A stretch of DNA of 9,899 bases, taken from an uncultured Porphyromonas sp. Lineage in GTDB: Bacteria > Bacteroidota > Bacteroidia > Bacteroidales > Porphyromonadaceae. The notes beneath the pieces were generated by a model. That model saw only the letters and a program-made list of their open reading frames with translations. It did no database searches and was not told the origin of the DNA. Shown piece by piece: positions 1 to 6,333 of the stretch (positions are counted from its first letter, which is position 1; each line of letters opens with the position of its first letter). The stretch is taken from positions 1 through 9,899 of the forward strand of contig NZ_UQJH01000030.1 of the NCBI RefSeq assembly GCF_900541275.1. The letters are read 5' to 3'. The translations under genes were made by a program, and so were the position numbers.

Positions 1-34
1 GTACGCAGGGAGAGTAGGTAGCCGCCGTCTTTTT

Positions 35-82
35 GAGAGGAGAGATCAGACACACACGTGTCCGGTCTCTCCTCTCTTTTTT
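35..82 (+). terminator. rho-independent terminator of an upstream plus-strand gene
   Basis: Positions 35-53 pair with 58-76: 18 pairs, including one G-U wobble, with a single A48/C63 mismatch and an ACAC tetraloop at 54-57. Six T residues follow directly (77-82). The T-run is only on the right, so it works for rightward transcription; on the minus strand the hairpin would be followed by A residues. It must therefore end a plus-strand gene whose body lies left of the window, convergent with the minus-strand genes here. Confidence 0.85.
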
Positions 83-110
83 GTGTCACATCGTGAGCTC
101 CGGTCTAGCG

Positions 111-146
111 AGTCGGACGAGTCGGACCAGTCGGATGTGTCGGGTC
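111..146. repeat. 9-bp tandem repeat, about 3-4 copies
   Basis: Successive units read AGTCGGACG, AGTCGGACC, AGTCGGATG and the more diverged TGTCGGGTC. The core is GTCGG every 9 bases. It sits about 30 bases beyond the terminator in non-coding DNA. A plus-strand frame through it (33-263) reads Ser-Arg-Thr repeats but has no other sign of being a gene. Function unknown; such short tandem arrays commonly vary in copy number between strains. Confidence 0.6.
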
Positions 147-493
147 TCTTTTATTGTTTATTCTTCTCTATCGTGGCAGTTTAGTGATAGGAGCTATTGT
201 GCCGGATTAAGTGATTATAGTGGACGTTACTTACACGAGGGGCGACAGTTTTGGGTTGACTGATTGCTTGCGATCCTGACGTGTGTACGGATGCCACTAT
301 TGGCTTATATAGGTAGAGAGACTTGGCGTAGTAGGCTGCGAGTGCGCTATTTTGTATGGACTATACCCTGTCTATAATAGACTTCAATGGATTGGGGACT
401 GTATAGATGGCAAGAGGATGCTGAGGCCGCTCTTTGTCGTCAGATAGTCAGGGTGTATGGCTAGGTATGGGGAAGGGTGTTAGGTGGCTGGCT
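147..493. other. gene-free stretch downstream of the YqaA-family gene
   Basis: No convincing gene on either strand. A perfect TATAAT stands at about 371, with a TTGTAT about 15 bases before it, but no plus-strand gene follows, and TATAAT is not the Bacteroidetes promoter consensus. No clear terminator for the minus-strand gene ending at 494 is visible. I see no tRNA, CRISPR or known RNA in it. Confidence 0.5.
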
Positions 494-961
494 TTACAGT
501 GCGCTGAGGGCTGCTTTTGCTGCTTCTCCGACTACGACGTAGCGGATAAATTTCCCCAAGGTCATCCAGAATAGTACGCCCCATACGTTGGCTCGCAGGT
601 ATCCCATAGCTACTGCGATAAAGTCGCCCACACCCGGTAGTGCCACAAATATCGACACCCACGACCCTCGGCCATGGATCTTAGTTACCCATTTCTGGAT
701 CTGCTCCTCTTTCATCCTGAAGTACTTCTCGAGCCACTCGAGCTTGCCGAGTGAGCCGAGCCAGTAGCAGGTCATCCCTCCCAAGCTGTTCCCGACGGTC
801 GCTGCGATGATCAGGGTAGAGTAGGTCGCCCCACTTGCCAAGACCCCTGCAAAGACAACTTCGGAGCTGAAGGGAAGTACGGTCGCGGCTAAGAATGCGG
901 CTATGAAGACGCCTATGTAACCGTAATTAACGAGAAAGTCAAGCACGATGTTTCCTACCAA
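494..961 (-). CDS. yqaA: YqaA-family (DedA/SNARE-associated superfamily) inner-membrane protein
   Basis: A 155-residue membrane protein. It lines up with E. coli YqaA (about 142 aa) as I recall it: ATVLPFSSEVV at about 26-36, ATVGNSLGG at 54-62, a VGD motif with Pro109 at about 109-113, and LGKFIRYVVV at about 135-144. Hydrophobic segments are at about 5-30, 34-60, 100-120 and 124-146. The superfamily (DedA/VTT) includes lipid scramblase or flippase-like proteins, but the role of YqaA is not established. The first codon is TTG at 961; the frame is closed by a stop at 971-973, so only TTG 961 or an internal GTG (codon 6) can start it. A -7 box ends only about 20 bases upstream, which favours TTG 961 with a very short leader. 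It stands alone, with a terminator between it and the peptidase gene upstream. Confidence 0.85.
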   Translation of the reverse strand: MVGNIVLDFLVNYGYIGVFIAAFLAATVLPFSSEVVFAGVLASGATYSTLIIAATVGNSLGGMTCYWLGSLGKLEWLEKYFRMKEEQIQKWVTKIHGRGSWVSIFVALPGVGDFIAVAMGYLRANVWGVLFWMTLGKFIRYVVVGEAAKAALSAL

Positions 962-979
962 TGTAATGGTTTATCGTTA

Positions 980-987
980 CAAATGTA
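980..987 (-). promoter_or_regulatory. Bacteroidetes -7 promoter box for the YqaA-family gene
   Basis: The minus strand reads TACATTTG, a perfect match to TAnnTTTG, the -7 element of the Bacteroidetes primary sigma factor. No good TTTG -33 element lies at the usual 19-21 bases upstream (a TTG at only 13 bases is too close). Transcription would begin near 975, leaving a leader of about 15 bases before the TTG start codon. Confidence 0.55.
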
Positions 988-1076
988 CCTATAATGAATC
1001 CAATGGCTCCCTTTTGTCACGTGTGTTCCTATGACTTTCGTATACGCCCTTCCGTTGGACACTATATAGGAGCATC

Positions 1077-1114
1077 AAAAAAGACTCCCAGTGTGTGATA
1101 CACACCGAGAGTCT
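1077..1114 (-). terminator. rho-independent terminator of the M23 peptidase gene
   Basis: Positions 1082-1096 pair with 1100-1114 with two mismatches (C1088/A1108 and A1090/C1106) and a three-base loop. On the minus strand the hairpin is followed by six T residues (complement of the A-run 1077-1082). It begins about 30 bases beyond the peptidase stop codon and insulates the YqaA-family gene from read-through. Confidence 0.85.
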
Positions 1115-1144
1115 CTGATGATATGTGTTGCTTGTGAGGCTATC

Positions 1145-2167
1145 TCACGCACCGACGCGGATCACGTCCCCGGGACGGATCATGCTACTCCTGCGAAGCT
1201 TCGGATTGAGCCGGCGTATCTTGGCAACTGAGGTGCCTGTCTTCGTAGCGATTTGTGACAATGTATCTCCCCTGCGGACCCGGTAGGTTTTGAAGGAGTT
1301 GTCTCTTGTCTTTGTGTTGCTCGCTCTGTACTGGCTAGTCGAGTTGCTTCGTGTAGAGCGCCCCTTGGCATAGACGTACATCTCATTGCGAGGTGCGCCG
1401 CTGGCGAAGTCAATCAGCTGCTGAGGATTGAGCGCAATGCCCATGAATCGTGTCTCGTAATGGAGGTGCGGGCCAGTGGAGCGCCCGGTGCTACCGCCGA
1501 GACCGATCGCGTCGCCAGCACGGACGACGGCATTCTCCTTCACCAGTTGTCTGGAGAGGTGTCCGTAGAGGGTCTCAAGACCATTCGGGTGGCGGATCAC
1601 CACATACTTACCATAGCCACGACCATCGACATCTACCAGTCGCACGCGACCGGAGAAGGTGGCGCGGACAGTATCTCCGCGGTTGAGGTCAATGTCGACA
1701 CCGTAGTGCATACGACGGAAGCGACGACGATAGCCGTAGCTGCTATTGATGCGACGGATGCCGTCCAGCGGGTAGACAAATTCCTTGAGACTGATCTCGT
1801 AGCGTGAGGGGATGGCTGCTGAAGCCCCGCGAAGGGGGTTGAGGGAGTTATTCCAGGACTCCTCGCCATAGAGATCGACAGAGGGGTATAGGAGATCCTC
1901 CTCGGTCAGTTCGTCCAAATTGAGAGACTCATTGATCGCCTTAGCGAAGTTGGTGACCAGGGTGGTGTCTCTGTAGTTGAGGTTAGAGGCGAGCAGCTGT
2001 GCGGCTGCTCCATTCTTCTTGTCCGCGTCCTTAGTGACGACCTCAGTGGACTTCCGGGTGTGGTGCTTTGCCGGTCGGTTACTCTGCTGTGCATGACCAA
2101 AGGCACACGTGACGAGCAGGAGTCCGACAGCTACCGCTCTCCGAAGAAGGGAGCTGGTTGTACTCAT
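1145..2167 (-). CDS. secreted M23-family metallopeptidase with C-terminal LysM domain
   Basis: Predicted peptidoglycan-cleaving enzyme of the periplasm or cell surface, 340 residues from the ATG at 2167. Upstream in-frame starts (to 2239) would add 24 residues in front of the signal peptide, so I prefer 2167. A signal peptide covers about 1-26 (RR, a hydrophobic core, cut after GHA). The M23 (LytM-type) domain spans about 130-250. Visible motifs are HYGVD (His154, Asp158), YGH (His203) and HLHYE (His234, His236). By family knowledge His154, Asp158 and His236 bind zinc and His203/His234 are catalytic, so the site looks intact, unlike inactive amidase activators such as EnvC. A LysM glycan-binding domain ends the protein (about 294-338: RRGDTLSQIA to RPGDVIRV). 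Likely a D,D-endopeptidase or division/remodelling hydrolase; the exact bond cut is not shown. Monocistronic, with its own terminator. Confidence 0.92.
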   Translation of the reverse strand: MSTTSSLLRRAVAVGLLLVTCAFGHAQQSNRPAKHHTRKSTEVVTKDADKKNGAAAQLLASNLNYRDTTLVTNFAKAINESLNLDELTEEDLLYPSVDLYGEESWNNSLNPLRGASAAIPSRYEISLKEFVYPLDGIRRINSSYGYRRRFRRMHYGVDIDLNRGDTVRATFSGRVRLVDVDGRGYGKYVVIRHPNGLETLYGHLSRQLVKENAVVRAGDAIGLGGSTGRSTGPHLHYETRFMGIALNPQQLIDFASGAPRNEMYVYAKGRSTRSNSTSQYRASNTKTRDNSFKTYRVRRGDTLSQIATKTGTSVAKIRRLNPKLRRSSMIRPGDVIRVGA

Positions 2168-2513
2168 TCTGTAATAAAAGAAAGTTGACACCCTCTCCTC
2201 AGACCCCCTCAAGCTTTGGCGTGCTCTCATCGTCCACATCTATACAGACGGGGCGCCAAGACCATGTCAACTCCGGAGGAAGAGACAGGAGAAGATATAA
2301 AACACAATTTCCACATGAGTCCCCCCTCTCGTTTCTTATTACGAAAGCTCATCGTCACAGTGGCCCCGTACGCTTACAGTCGGCTCACACGGACAACAGT
2401 TTCCCGAAAGAGTGAACTCTTACAAGGCGCAAGGTACGAATTATTTCTTAGCTTGGCACAAGAGATTACTCCTTTTCTCAGCGTTTTAAGCACTTTTTAG
2501 CACCATTGGGAGT
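2168..2513. other. intergenic region between the transporter and peptidase genes
   Basis: No gene is supported; short plus-strand frames here show no family features. It should contain the peptidase promoter. The best candidate on the minus strand is a TTGACA-like site at 2265-2270 and TATAGA at 2239-2244 with a long 20-base spacer. This is not the Bacteroidetes TAnnTTTG consensus and I rate it weak. No hairpin with a T-run is visible after the transporter stop at 2514, so the end of the six-gene operon is not marked by an obvious intrinsic terminator. Confidence 0.4.
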
Positions 2514-3476
2514 TCACGCCATTGATTTATGATTGCGTCGCTGCTCACGGACCTGCTGCCGATCGTGTCGTATCACCTGGAGGGCATTGAAGATGTTTTG
2601 AAAGATAGAGTAGGCGGCTTGCGAGACGGAGGCGATAGGGTTGAGGTACGCCTGGATCATCCAGATGCTGATGGAGGAGTTTTTCTGCCCCAGTGCCTGA
2701 CCGATGGTGACGCTCTCACCGAGTACCTTTCTGCTCATTGCCTTGCCGACTGCGTACTGAATAGTGCAGGTGACGAGACCTATCAGCACCAGCACGATGA
2801 TCATCGTAGCCACGCCTTGGCGCTCTTGCGCAACGAAGTGGACGGTATTGGCGATGACGAGTGAGAGCAGGAAGATCCATATATATAGGGAGGCGGAGGA
2901 GAGGGAGCGTACCTTGGCGTGCAGTGAGGGGAGCTTCCAGCGGATCCCAAAGGCAGTCAGGAGAGGGATCATCACGATCGGCAGTACGCCCACTAGTACG
3001 TGTGCCATCGACTGCAGGAGAGTCCCCTGGGGATGCCCCAGCCAGCCGAGGATCAGAGGACCGGTGATGATGATGCTCAGGCAATTGATCACCACATACG
3101 AGGTGACGATGGCGATGGAGCCACCGAGGAGCCCCACGATCACCGGTGCCGCAGCTGCCACGGGGCAGAGGAAGCACATCAGCACCGCCTGGGCGTAAAT
3201 CTCAGCAAAAGGCACCGGCAGGTACCGCACGAGGAAGTACCCTCCGAGAGCCAGCGCAATCTGAGTCACGATGAGGGTCAGGTGGATCGGTCTTGGGCGA
3301 ATGTCTCTCGGTGCGATCCGTGAGAAGGTGAAGAAGAGCATGGTCATCAGCACGTAGGGGATCATCGGGCTGAGGACGGACAGCGGTCGGTAGGCGATGA
3401 TGCCTAAGAGGATACTCCCGAAGAGGCCATACTCCTTGAGGAGCCTTTGGATGGTCGTGCTGATGTCCGCGCTCAC
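2514..3476 (-). CDS. BASS-like (bile acid:sodium symporter superfamily) membrane transporter
   Basis: A 320-residue integral membrane protein with about 8-10 hydrophobic segments and a basic C-terminal tail (about 303-318). Two features suggest the BASS fold: a CPVAAAAP segment at 104-111 followed by a Gly-rich helix (GLLGGS, 115-120), and GQKNSSI at 263-269, which resembles the GxxN/QN stretch of the second crossover helix in BASS proteins, followed by a helix with Asn279-Pro280. Members carry bile acids, pantoate, pyruvate or other organic anions, often with sodium; the substrate here cannot be read from sequence. The start is GTG at 3476, overlapping the murI stop by 4 nt (GTGA), so translational coupling is likely. 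It is the last gene of the ftsK-led operon. Family level is moderately sure; it could be a more distant BASS relative. Confidence 0.65.
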   Translation of the reverse strand: MSADISTTIQRLLKEYGLFGSILLGIIAYRPLSVLSPMIPYVLMTMLFFTFSRIAPRDIRPRPIHLTLIVTQIALALGGYFLVRYLPVPFAEIYAQAVLMCFLCPVAAAAPVIVGLLGGSIAIVTSYVVINCLSIIITGPLILGWLGHPQGTLLQSMAHVLVGVLPIVMIPLLTAFGIRWKLPSLHAKVRSLSSASLYIWIFLLSLVIANTVHFVAQERQGVATMIIVLVLIGLVTCTIQYAVGKAMSRKVLGESVTIGQALGQKNSSISIWMIQAYLNPIASVSQAAYSIFQNIFNALQVIRHDRQQVREQRRNHKSMA

Positions 3477-4345
3477 GTTAGCTGTACCTGGTCGATCATA
3501 TCCTCCGCCAGTCGTGCGTGGAGGAAGAGCCCAGCCATCTCCGCAAATTCGCCATCCTCCTCTGTAGTGAGGAAGTGTGAGATCCCATTCTTGCTCAGTC
3601 GCCGCTCCATTTCTGGGTGACGCAGCAGGTAATTCTGCGTCGACTCGGCCACGATCATACCCTGCTCTGCGATCACGATGTCGTCGCGGACAAACTCCCG
3701 TATGCGAGGGAGCAGGACCGGGTAGTGCGTGCAGGCGAGCTGGATGGTGTCGATCCTCGGATCCTTCCGCAGCAGCTCCTCGATATTGCGTCGCACGAAG
3801 TAATTGACCCCCTCATTGGCCTGATACTCGCCTCCCTCGATGAGAGAGACCCACATTTTGGGCGCCTGCTGTGTAAGCTGTATCTCGGGGTGGAGCCGAT
3901 TCACCTCCAGCAGGTAGGTATTGCTCTTCACCGTTGCCGGTGTGGCGAGGATCCCCACGTGGCCGTTTCGGGTCAGCTCCCCGAGACGCTCCACCGTCGG
4001 GCGGATGACGCCGAGGATACGACGGGAGGGGTCACTGCTCGTGGGGAGATCGATCTGCTGCAGTAGCCTGAGCGCATGGGCGGAGACCGTATTGCAGGCG
4101 ATGATCACCAACGGGCAGCCGCAGGCAAAGAGATGCGACACCGCCTCGCGTGCGTACTCGTATATCGTCGGGAGGGAGTGCTTCCCATAGGGTGCTCGGG
4201 CATTGTCACCGAGGTAGAGGAAGTCATACTCCGGTAGCAACTTGCGCAGGTAGCGAAGGATCGTCAGCCCACCATAACCTGAGTCGAAGACCCCGATCGG
4301 AGCCTCCATGAAGGGAAAAGGTGTCGGTGTCCTGCCCGTCGTCAT
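3473..4345 (-). CDS. murI: glutamate racemase MurI
   Basis: Interconverts L- and D-glutamate in the cytoplasm without a cofactor, supplying D-Glu for MurD in peptidoglycan precursor synthesis. At 290 residues it is slightly longer than usual. The substrate motif FDSGYGG has Asp21-Ser22; YLGDNARAPYG is at 44-54. The two catalytic cysteines are in ACNTVSA (Cys84) and ACTHYP (Cys205, next to His207). All key residues are present. The ATG at 4345 overlaps the yccF stop by 4 nt (ATGA), which supports this start although Met13 (MEAPIGVFDSG) would give the more usual N-terminus. Its stop overlaps the GTG of the transporter gene. Expression is expected to follow the operon and the coupling to its neighbours. 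Confidence 0.97.
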   Translation of the reverse strand: MTTGRTPTPFPFMEAPIGVFDSGYGGLTILRYLRKLLPEYDFLYLGDNARAPYGKHSLPTIYEYAREAVSHLFACGCPLVIIACNTVSAHALRLLQQIDLPTSSDPSRRILGVIRPTVERLGELTRNGHVGILATPATVKSNTYLLEVNRLHPEIQLTQQAPKMWVSLIEGGEYQANEGVNYFVRRNIEELLRKDPRIDTIQLACTHYPVLLPRIREFVRDDIVIAEQGMIVAESTQNYLLRHPEMERRLSKNGISHFLTTEEDGEFAEMAGLFLHARLAEDMIDQVQLT

Positions 4346-4713
4346 AAGCCCACCTCTATGTCACGCCCGAAGGGGTGAAGTGCTATGCCGGCAAATTTGA
4401 AGTGCTGTCTCCCGAAGGGGATCCCGATGATCGTGATGCAGAGGAGTATCCCGAAGAGAAAGTGCGTGAGGGCGATCCAGATACCTCCGAGGATAAACCA
4501 GAGGATATTGAGAATCGTACTCCCCAGCCCTCCTGTTGACTCGCTCACCTTGCTTCCGAAGGGGAAAACCATTACAGCGGCGATCTTGAAGAGCTGAAAG
4601 CCAAAGGGGATCCCCACGATCGTCAGGCAGAGCACGAGCCCCGCAGTCATATAGCCGATGGCGGTCTCGAGTCCCCCGAAGATCCACCAGATAATATTCC
4701 CTATGATCTTCAT
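4342..4713 (-). CDS. yccF: YccF-family inner-membrane protein, two tandem YccF domains
   Basis: A 123-residue, very hydrophobic protein made of two copies of one unit. GIPFG occurs at 34-38 and 97-101, each followed by QxFKxA and then PFG at 51-53 and 114-116. The offset is 63 residues in both cases, which shows internal duplication as in the YccF family. Each unit has two hydrophobic segments. The molecular function of YccF is unknown; by family it sits in the inner membrane. The ATG at 4713 gives TGATG with the trxB stop (1-nt overlap); a GTG directly before it (4716) would add one residue. The chosen ATG matches the usual M(K/R)xxxN start of the family. Its stop overlaps the murI start, so it lies within a chain of coupled genes. 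Confidence 0.85.
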   Translation of the reverse strand: MKIIGNIIWWIFGGLETAIGYMTAGLVLCLTIVGIPFGFQLFKIAAVMVFPFGSKVSESTGGLGSTILNILWFILGGIWIALTHFLFGILLCITIIGIPFGRQHFKFAGIALHPFGRDIEVGL

Positions 4714-5669
4714 CACTCTCCTCTCATCTTAAGAAACCTATCCGCAGCGATGGCGGCACGACAGCCGATGCCGGCGGCAGATACAGCCTGACGATAGACC
4801 GGGTCGGCTACATCACCGGCGGCATAGACCCCCTCAATCTCTGTCGCCGGGTCGCCACTATCCTTCGTGAGGATAAATCCATGCTCATCGAGCTTCAGCT
4901 GCCCCTCTAAGAAGTCCGTATTGGGCTTATGTCCAATAGCCTCGAAGAAGCCATCGATCGCGATCTCGGTGCGCTGCTCGTCAGCTTCGCCCTTATTGAT
5001 CACAAGCTTCGCTCCCTGCACGGTAGGCTCCCCGAAGAGCCCCTCTGTCTGATGCTTCCAGAGCACCTCGATATTCTCCGTCTCTTGGACCCGATCCTGC
5101 ATCACTTGGCTGGCACGCAATTCATCTCGACGGACGATGAGGTAGACCTTCTTCGCCAGGCTGGAGAGATAGATCGCATCACCGCAAGCGGTGTCTCCAC
5201 CACCGACGACGGCAACGGTCTTCCCTTTGTAGAAAAAACCGTCGCAGGTAGCGCAGGCGCTCACGCCGGCACCCATATACTTCTTCTCCTCTGGCAGTCC
5301 GAGCATCTTGGCGGAGGCGCCGGTGGCTATGATGACCGTCTTGGCTGTGATGGTATACTCACCATCCACCGTGGCGACAAAGGGTCGCTTGCTGAGGTCC
5401 ACCTGTGAGACCAGTCCGGAGCGGACCTCAGCCCCATAGCGCTCAGCCTGCTTGCGCAGGTCATCCATCATCTCGAAGCCTCCCACACCCTCGGGGTAGC
5501 CGGGGAAATTCTCTATCGAGGTCGTCTCCGTCAGCTGTCCGCCCGGCTGCAGTCCCTCCAGGATGATGGGTGAGCGGTTGGCGCGAGCAGCGTAGATGGC
5601 AGCGGTATATCCCGCCGGGCCGGAGCCGATGATCAGGATGTCTGTCTGGGTATTCTTTTCTGTATTCAT
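4713..5669 (-). CDS. trxB: thioredoxin-disulfide reductase
   Basis: Cytoplasmic FAD enzyme that uses NADPH to reduce thioredoxin. At 318 residues it has normal length for the low-molecular-weight bacterial type. The FAD-binding GSGPAG is at 15-20, and the second FAD motif AAGDV is at 283-287. The redox-active CATC is at 139-142. The NADPH site shows GGGDTA at 156-161 and VRRDELRAS at 179-187; Arg180-Arg181 are the usual selectors for the 2'-phosphate of NADPH. The start is ATG at 5669, 7 nt after the lolA stop, and its own stop overlaps the yccF start. Placement next to lolA and ftsK recalls E. coli, where trxB lies close to lrp-ftsK-lolA, so the grouping may be old. Confidence 0.97.
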   Translation of the reverse strand: MNTEKNTQTDILIIGSGPAGYTAAIYAARANRSPIILEGLQPGGQLTETTSIENFPGYPEGVGGFEMMDDLRKQAERYGAEVRSGLVSQVDLSKRPFVATVDGEYTITAKTVIIATGASAKMLGLPEEKKYMGAGVSACATCDGFFYKGKTVAVVGGGDTACGDAIYLSSLAKKVYLIVRRDELRASQVMQDRVQETENIEVLWKHQTEGLFGEPTVQGAKLVINKGEADEQRTEIAIDGFFEAIGHKPNTDFLEGQLKLDEHGFILTKDSGDPATEIEGVYAAGDVADPVYRQAVSAAGIGCRAAIAADRFLKMRGE

Positions 5670-5676
5670 ATCGGTG

Positions 5677-6318
5677 TTATCTTAAGTCTATCAGCTTTGC
5701 TCCCTTGGCTTTGTCGGGAGTGTATCTAAAAAATGATTTATCCTTTAGTTCCTTAAACTCCCCCTCCTCAAAGCGTGTCACCTCTATCAGGACCGGCTCC
5801 ATGAGCCCCTTCTCCTCCAGCCGAAGGGAGATAGGGCGCCCGTCGGGTGCGATCAGTGCCTCGAGTTTGGTGAGCGAGCCGTCGTATCGATTTTTCCCCT
5901 TTTTGCGTGGCACCGCAGTGACTCGGGTATTCTTTCCCTCCTTCTTCTTAGTGATGGAGAAGGCGTTCTTCCTGACGCTCTCGAGATTGAGCAGTGGATT
6001 GATCTCCAGCAGATCCTCCTTGTGCGGGGTGGAGAGATTGACCTCTCCGCTCTGCCGGATATAGACCCACAGATCCGTCCCATCGTACCACGCCTTTACC
6101 TCCTCGGAGTCATAGTAGAAGCGCCGTCCCTCTGCGTAGTACTTACAGTCTGTCGTCGCATCCTCGAGGGTCATCCGGAAGTCTACCTGCAGCCCCTTCT
6201 TAGCCTCAAGCTGACTTATCGTCTTGTCGAGTAGGTCTGTCGTCTGTGCTTTTGCATTGGTGGCGCAGAACACGACGAAAAGGAGCCAAAAGAGTATGTG
6301 GGTTGATGAATATGACAT
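5677..6318 (-). CDS. lolA: LolA-like periplasmic lipoprotein carrier
   Basis: Predicted periplasmic chaperone that carries lipoproteins from the inner-membrane release complex to the outer membrane. It has 213 residues from the ATG at 6318. The first possible start is GTG at 6327, three codons upstream, but Met-Ser-Tyr fits a signal peptide better. The signal peptide covers about 1-24 (hydrophobic 8-20, cut after AKA). The mature part has the LolA/LppX look: an amphipathic first helix (LLDKTISQLEAKKGLQVDF), strands around YYAEGRRFYYDSEEVKAWYDG, then TDLWVYI and the typical run ending EINPLLNL. The identification rests on this pattern, the length, and its position right after ftsK, as in E. 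coli. Bacteroidetes generally lack an obvious LolB, so the receptor at the outer membrane is unclear. Confidence 0.88.
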   Translation of the reverse strand: MSYSSTHILFWLLFVVFCATNAKAQTTDLLDKTISQLEAKKGLQVDFRMTLEDATTDCKYYAEGRRFYYDSEEVKAWYDGTDLWVYIRQSGEVNLSTPHKEDLLEINPLLNLESVRKNAFSITKKKEGKNTRVTAVPRKKGKNRYDGSLTKLEALIAPDGRPISLRLEEKGLMEPVLIEVTRFEEGEFKELKDKSFFRYTPDKAKGAKLIDLR

Positions 6319-6333
6319 AATATGCACTGTATC

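Noticed and set aside
35..82. Bidirectional action of the strong terminator
   Set aside because: T residues lie on both sides of the stem in the plus strand, so a minus-strand transcript would be followed by A residues, not U.
33..263. Plus-strand frame of 76 codons with Ser-Arg-Thr repeats
   Set aside because: It begins inside the terminator stem, its repeats come from the 9-bp DNA repeat, and nothing in it resembles a protein family.
354..376. sigma70-like plus-strand promoter (TTGTAT and TATAAT)
   Set aside because: Spacer of only about 15 bases, no gene follows on the plus strand, and Bacteroidetes use TAnnTTTG instead.
2239..2270. TTGACA/TATAGA pair upstream of the M23 peptidase gene
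   Set aside because: The 20-base spacer and the lack of the Bacteroidetes -7 consensus make it too weak to list as a promoter.
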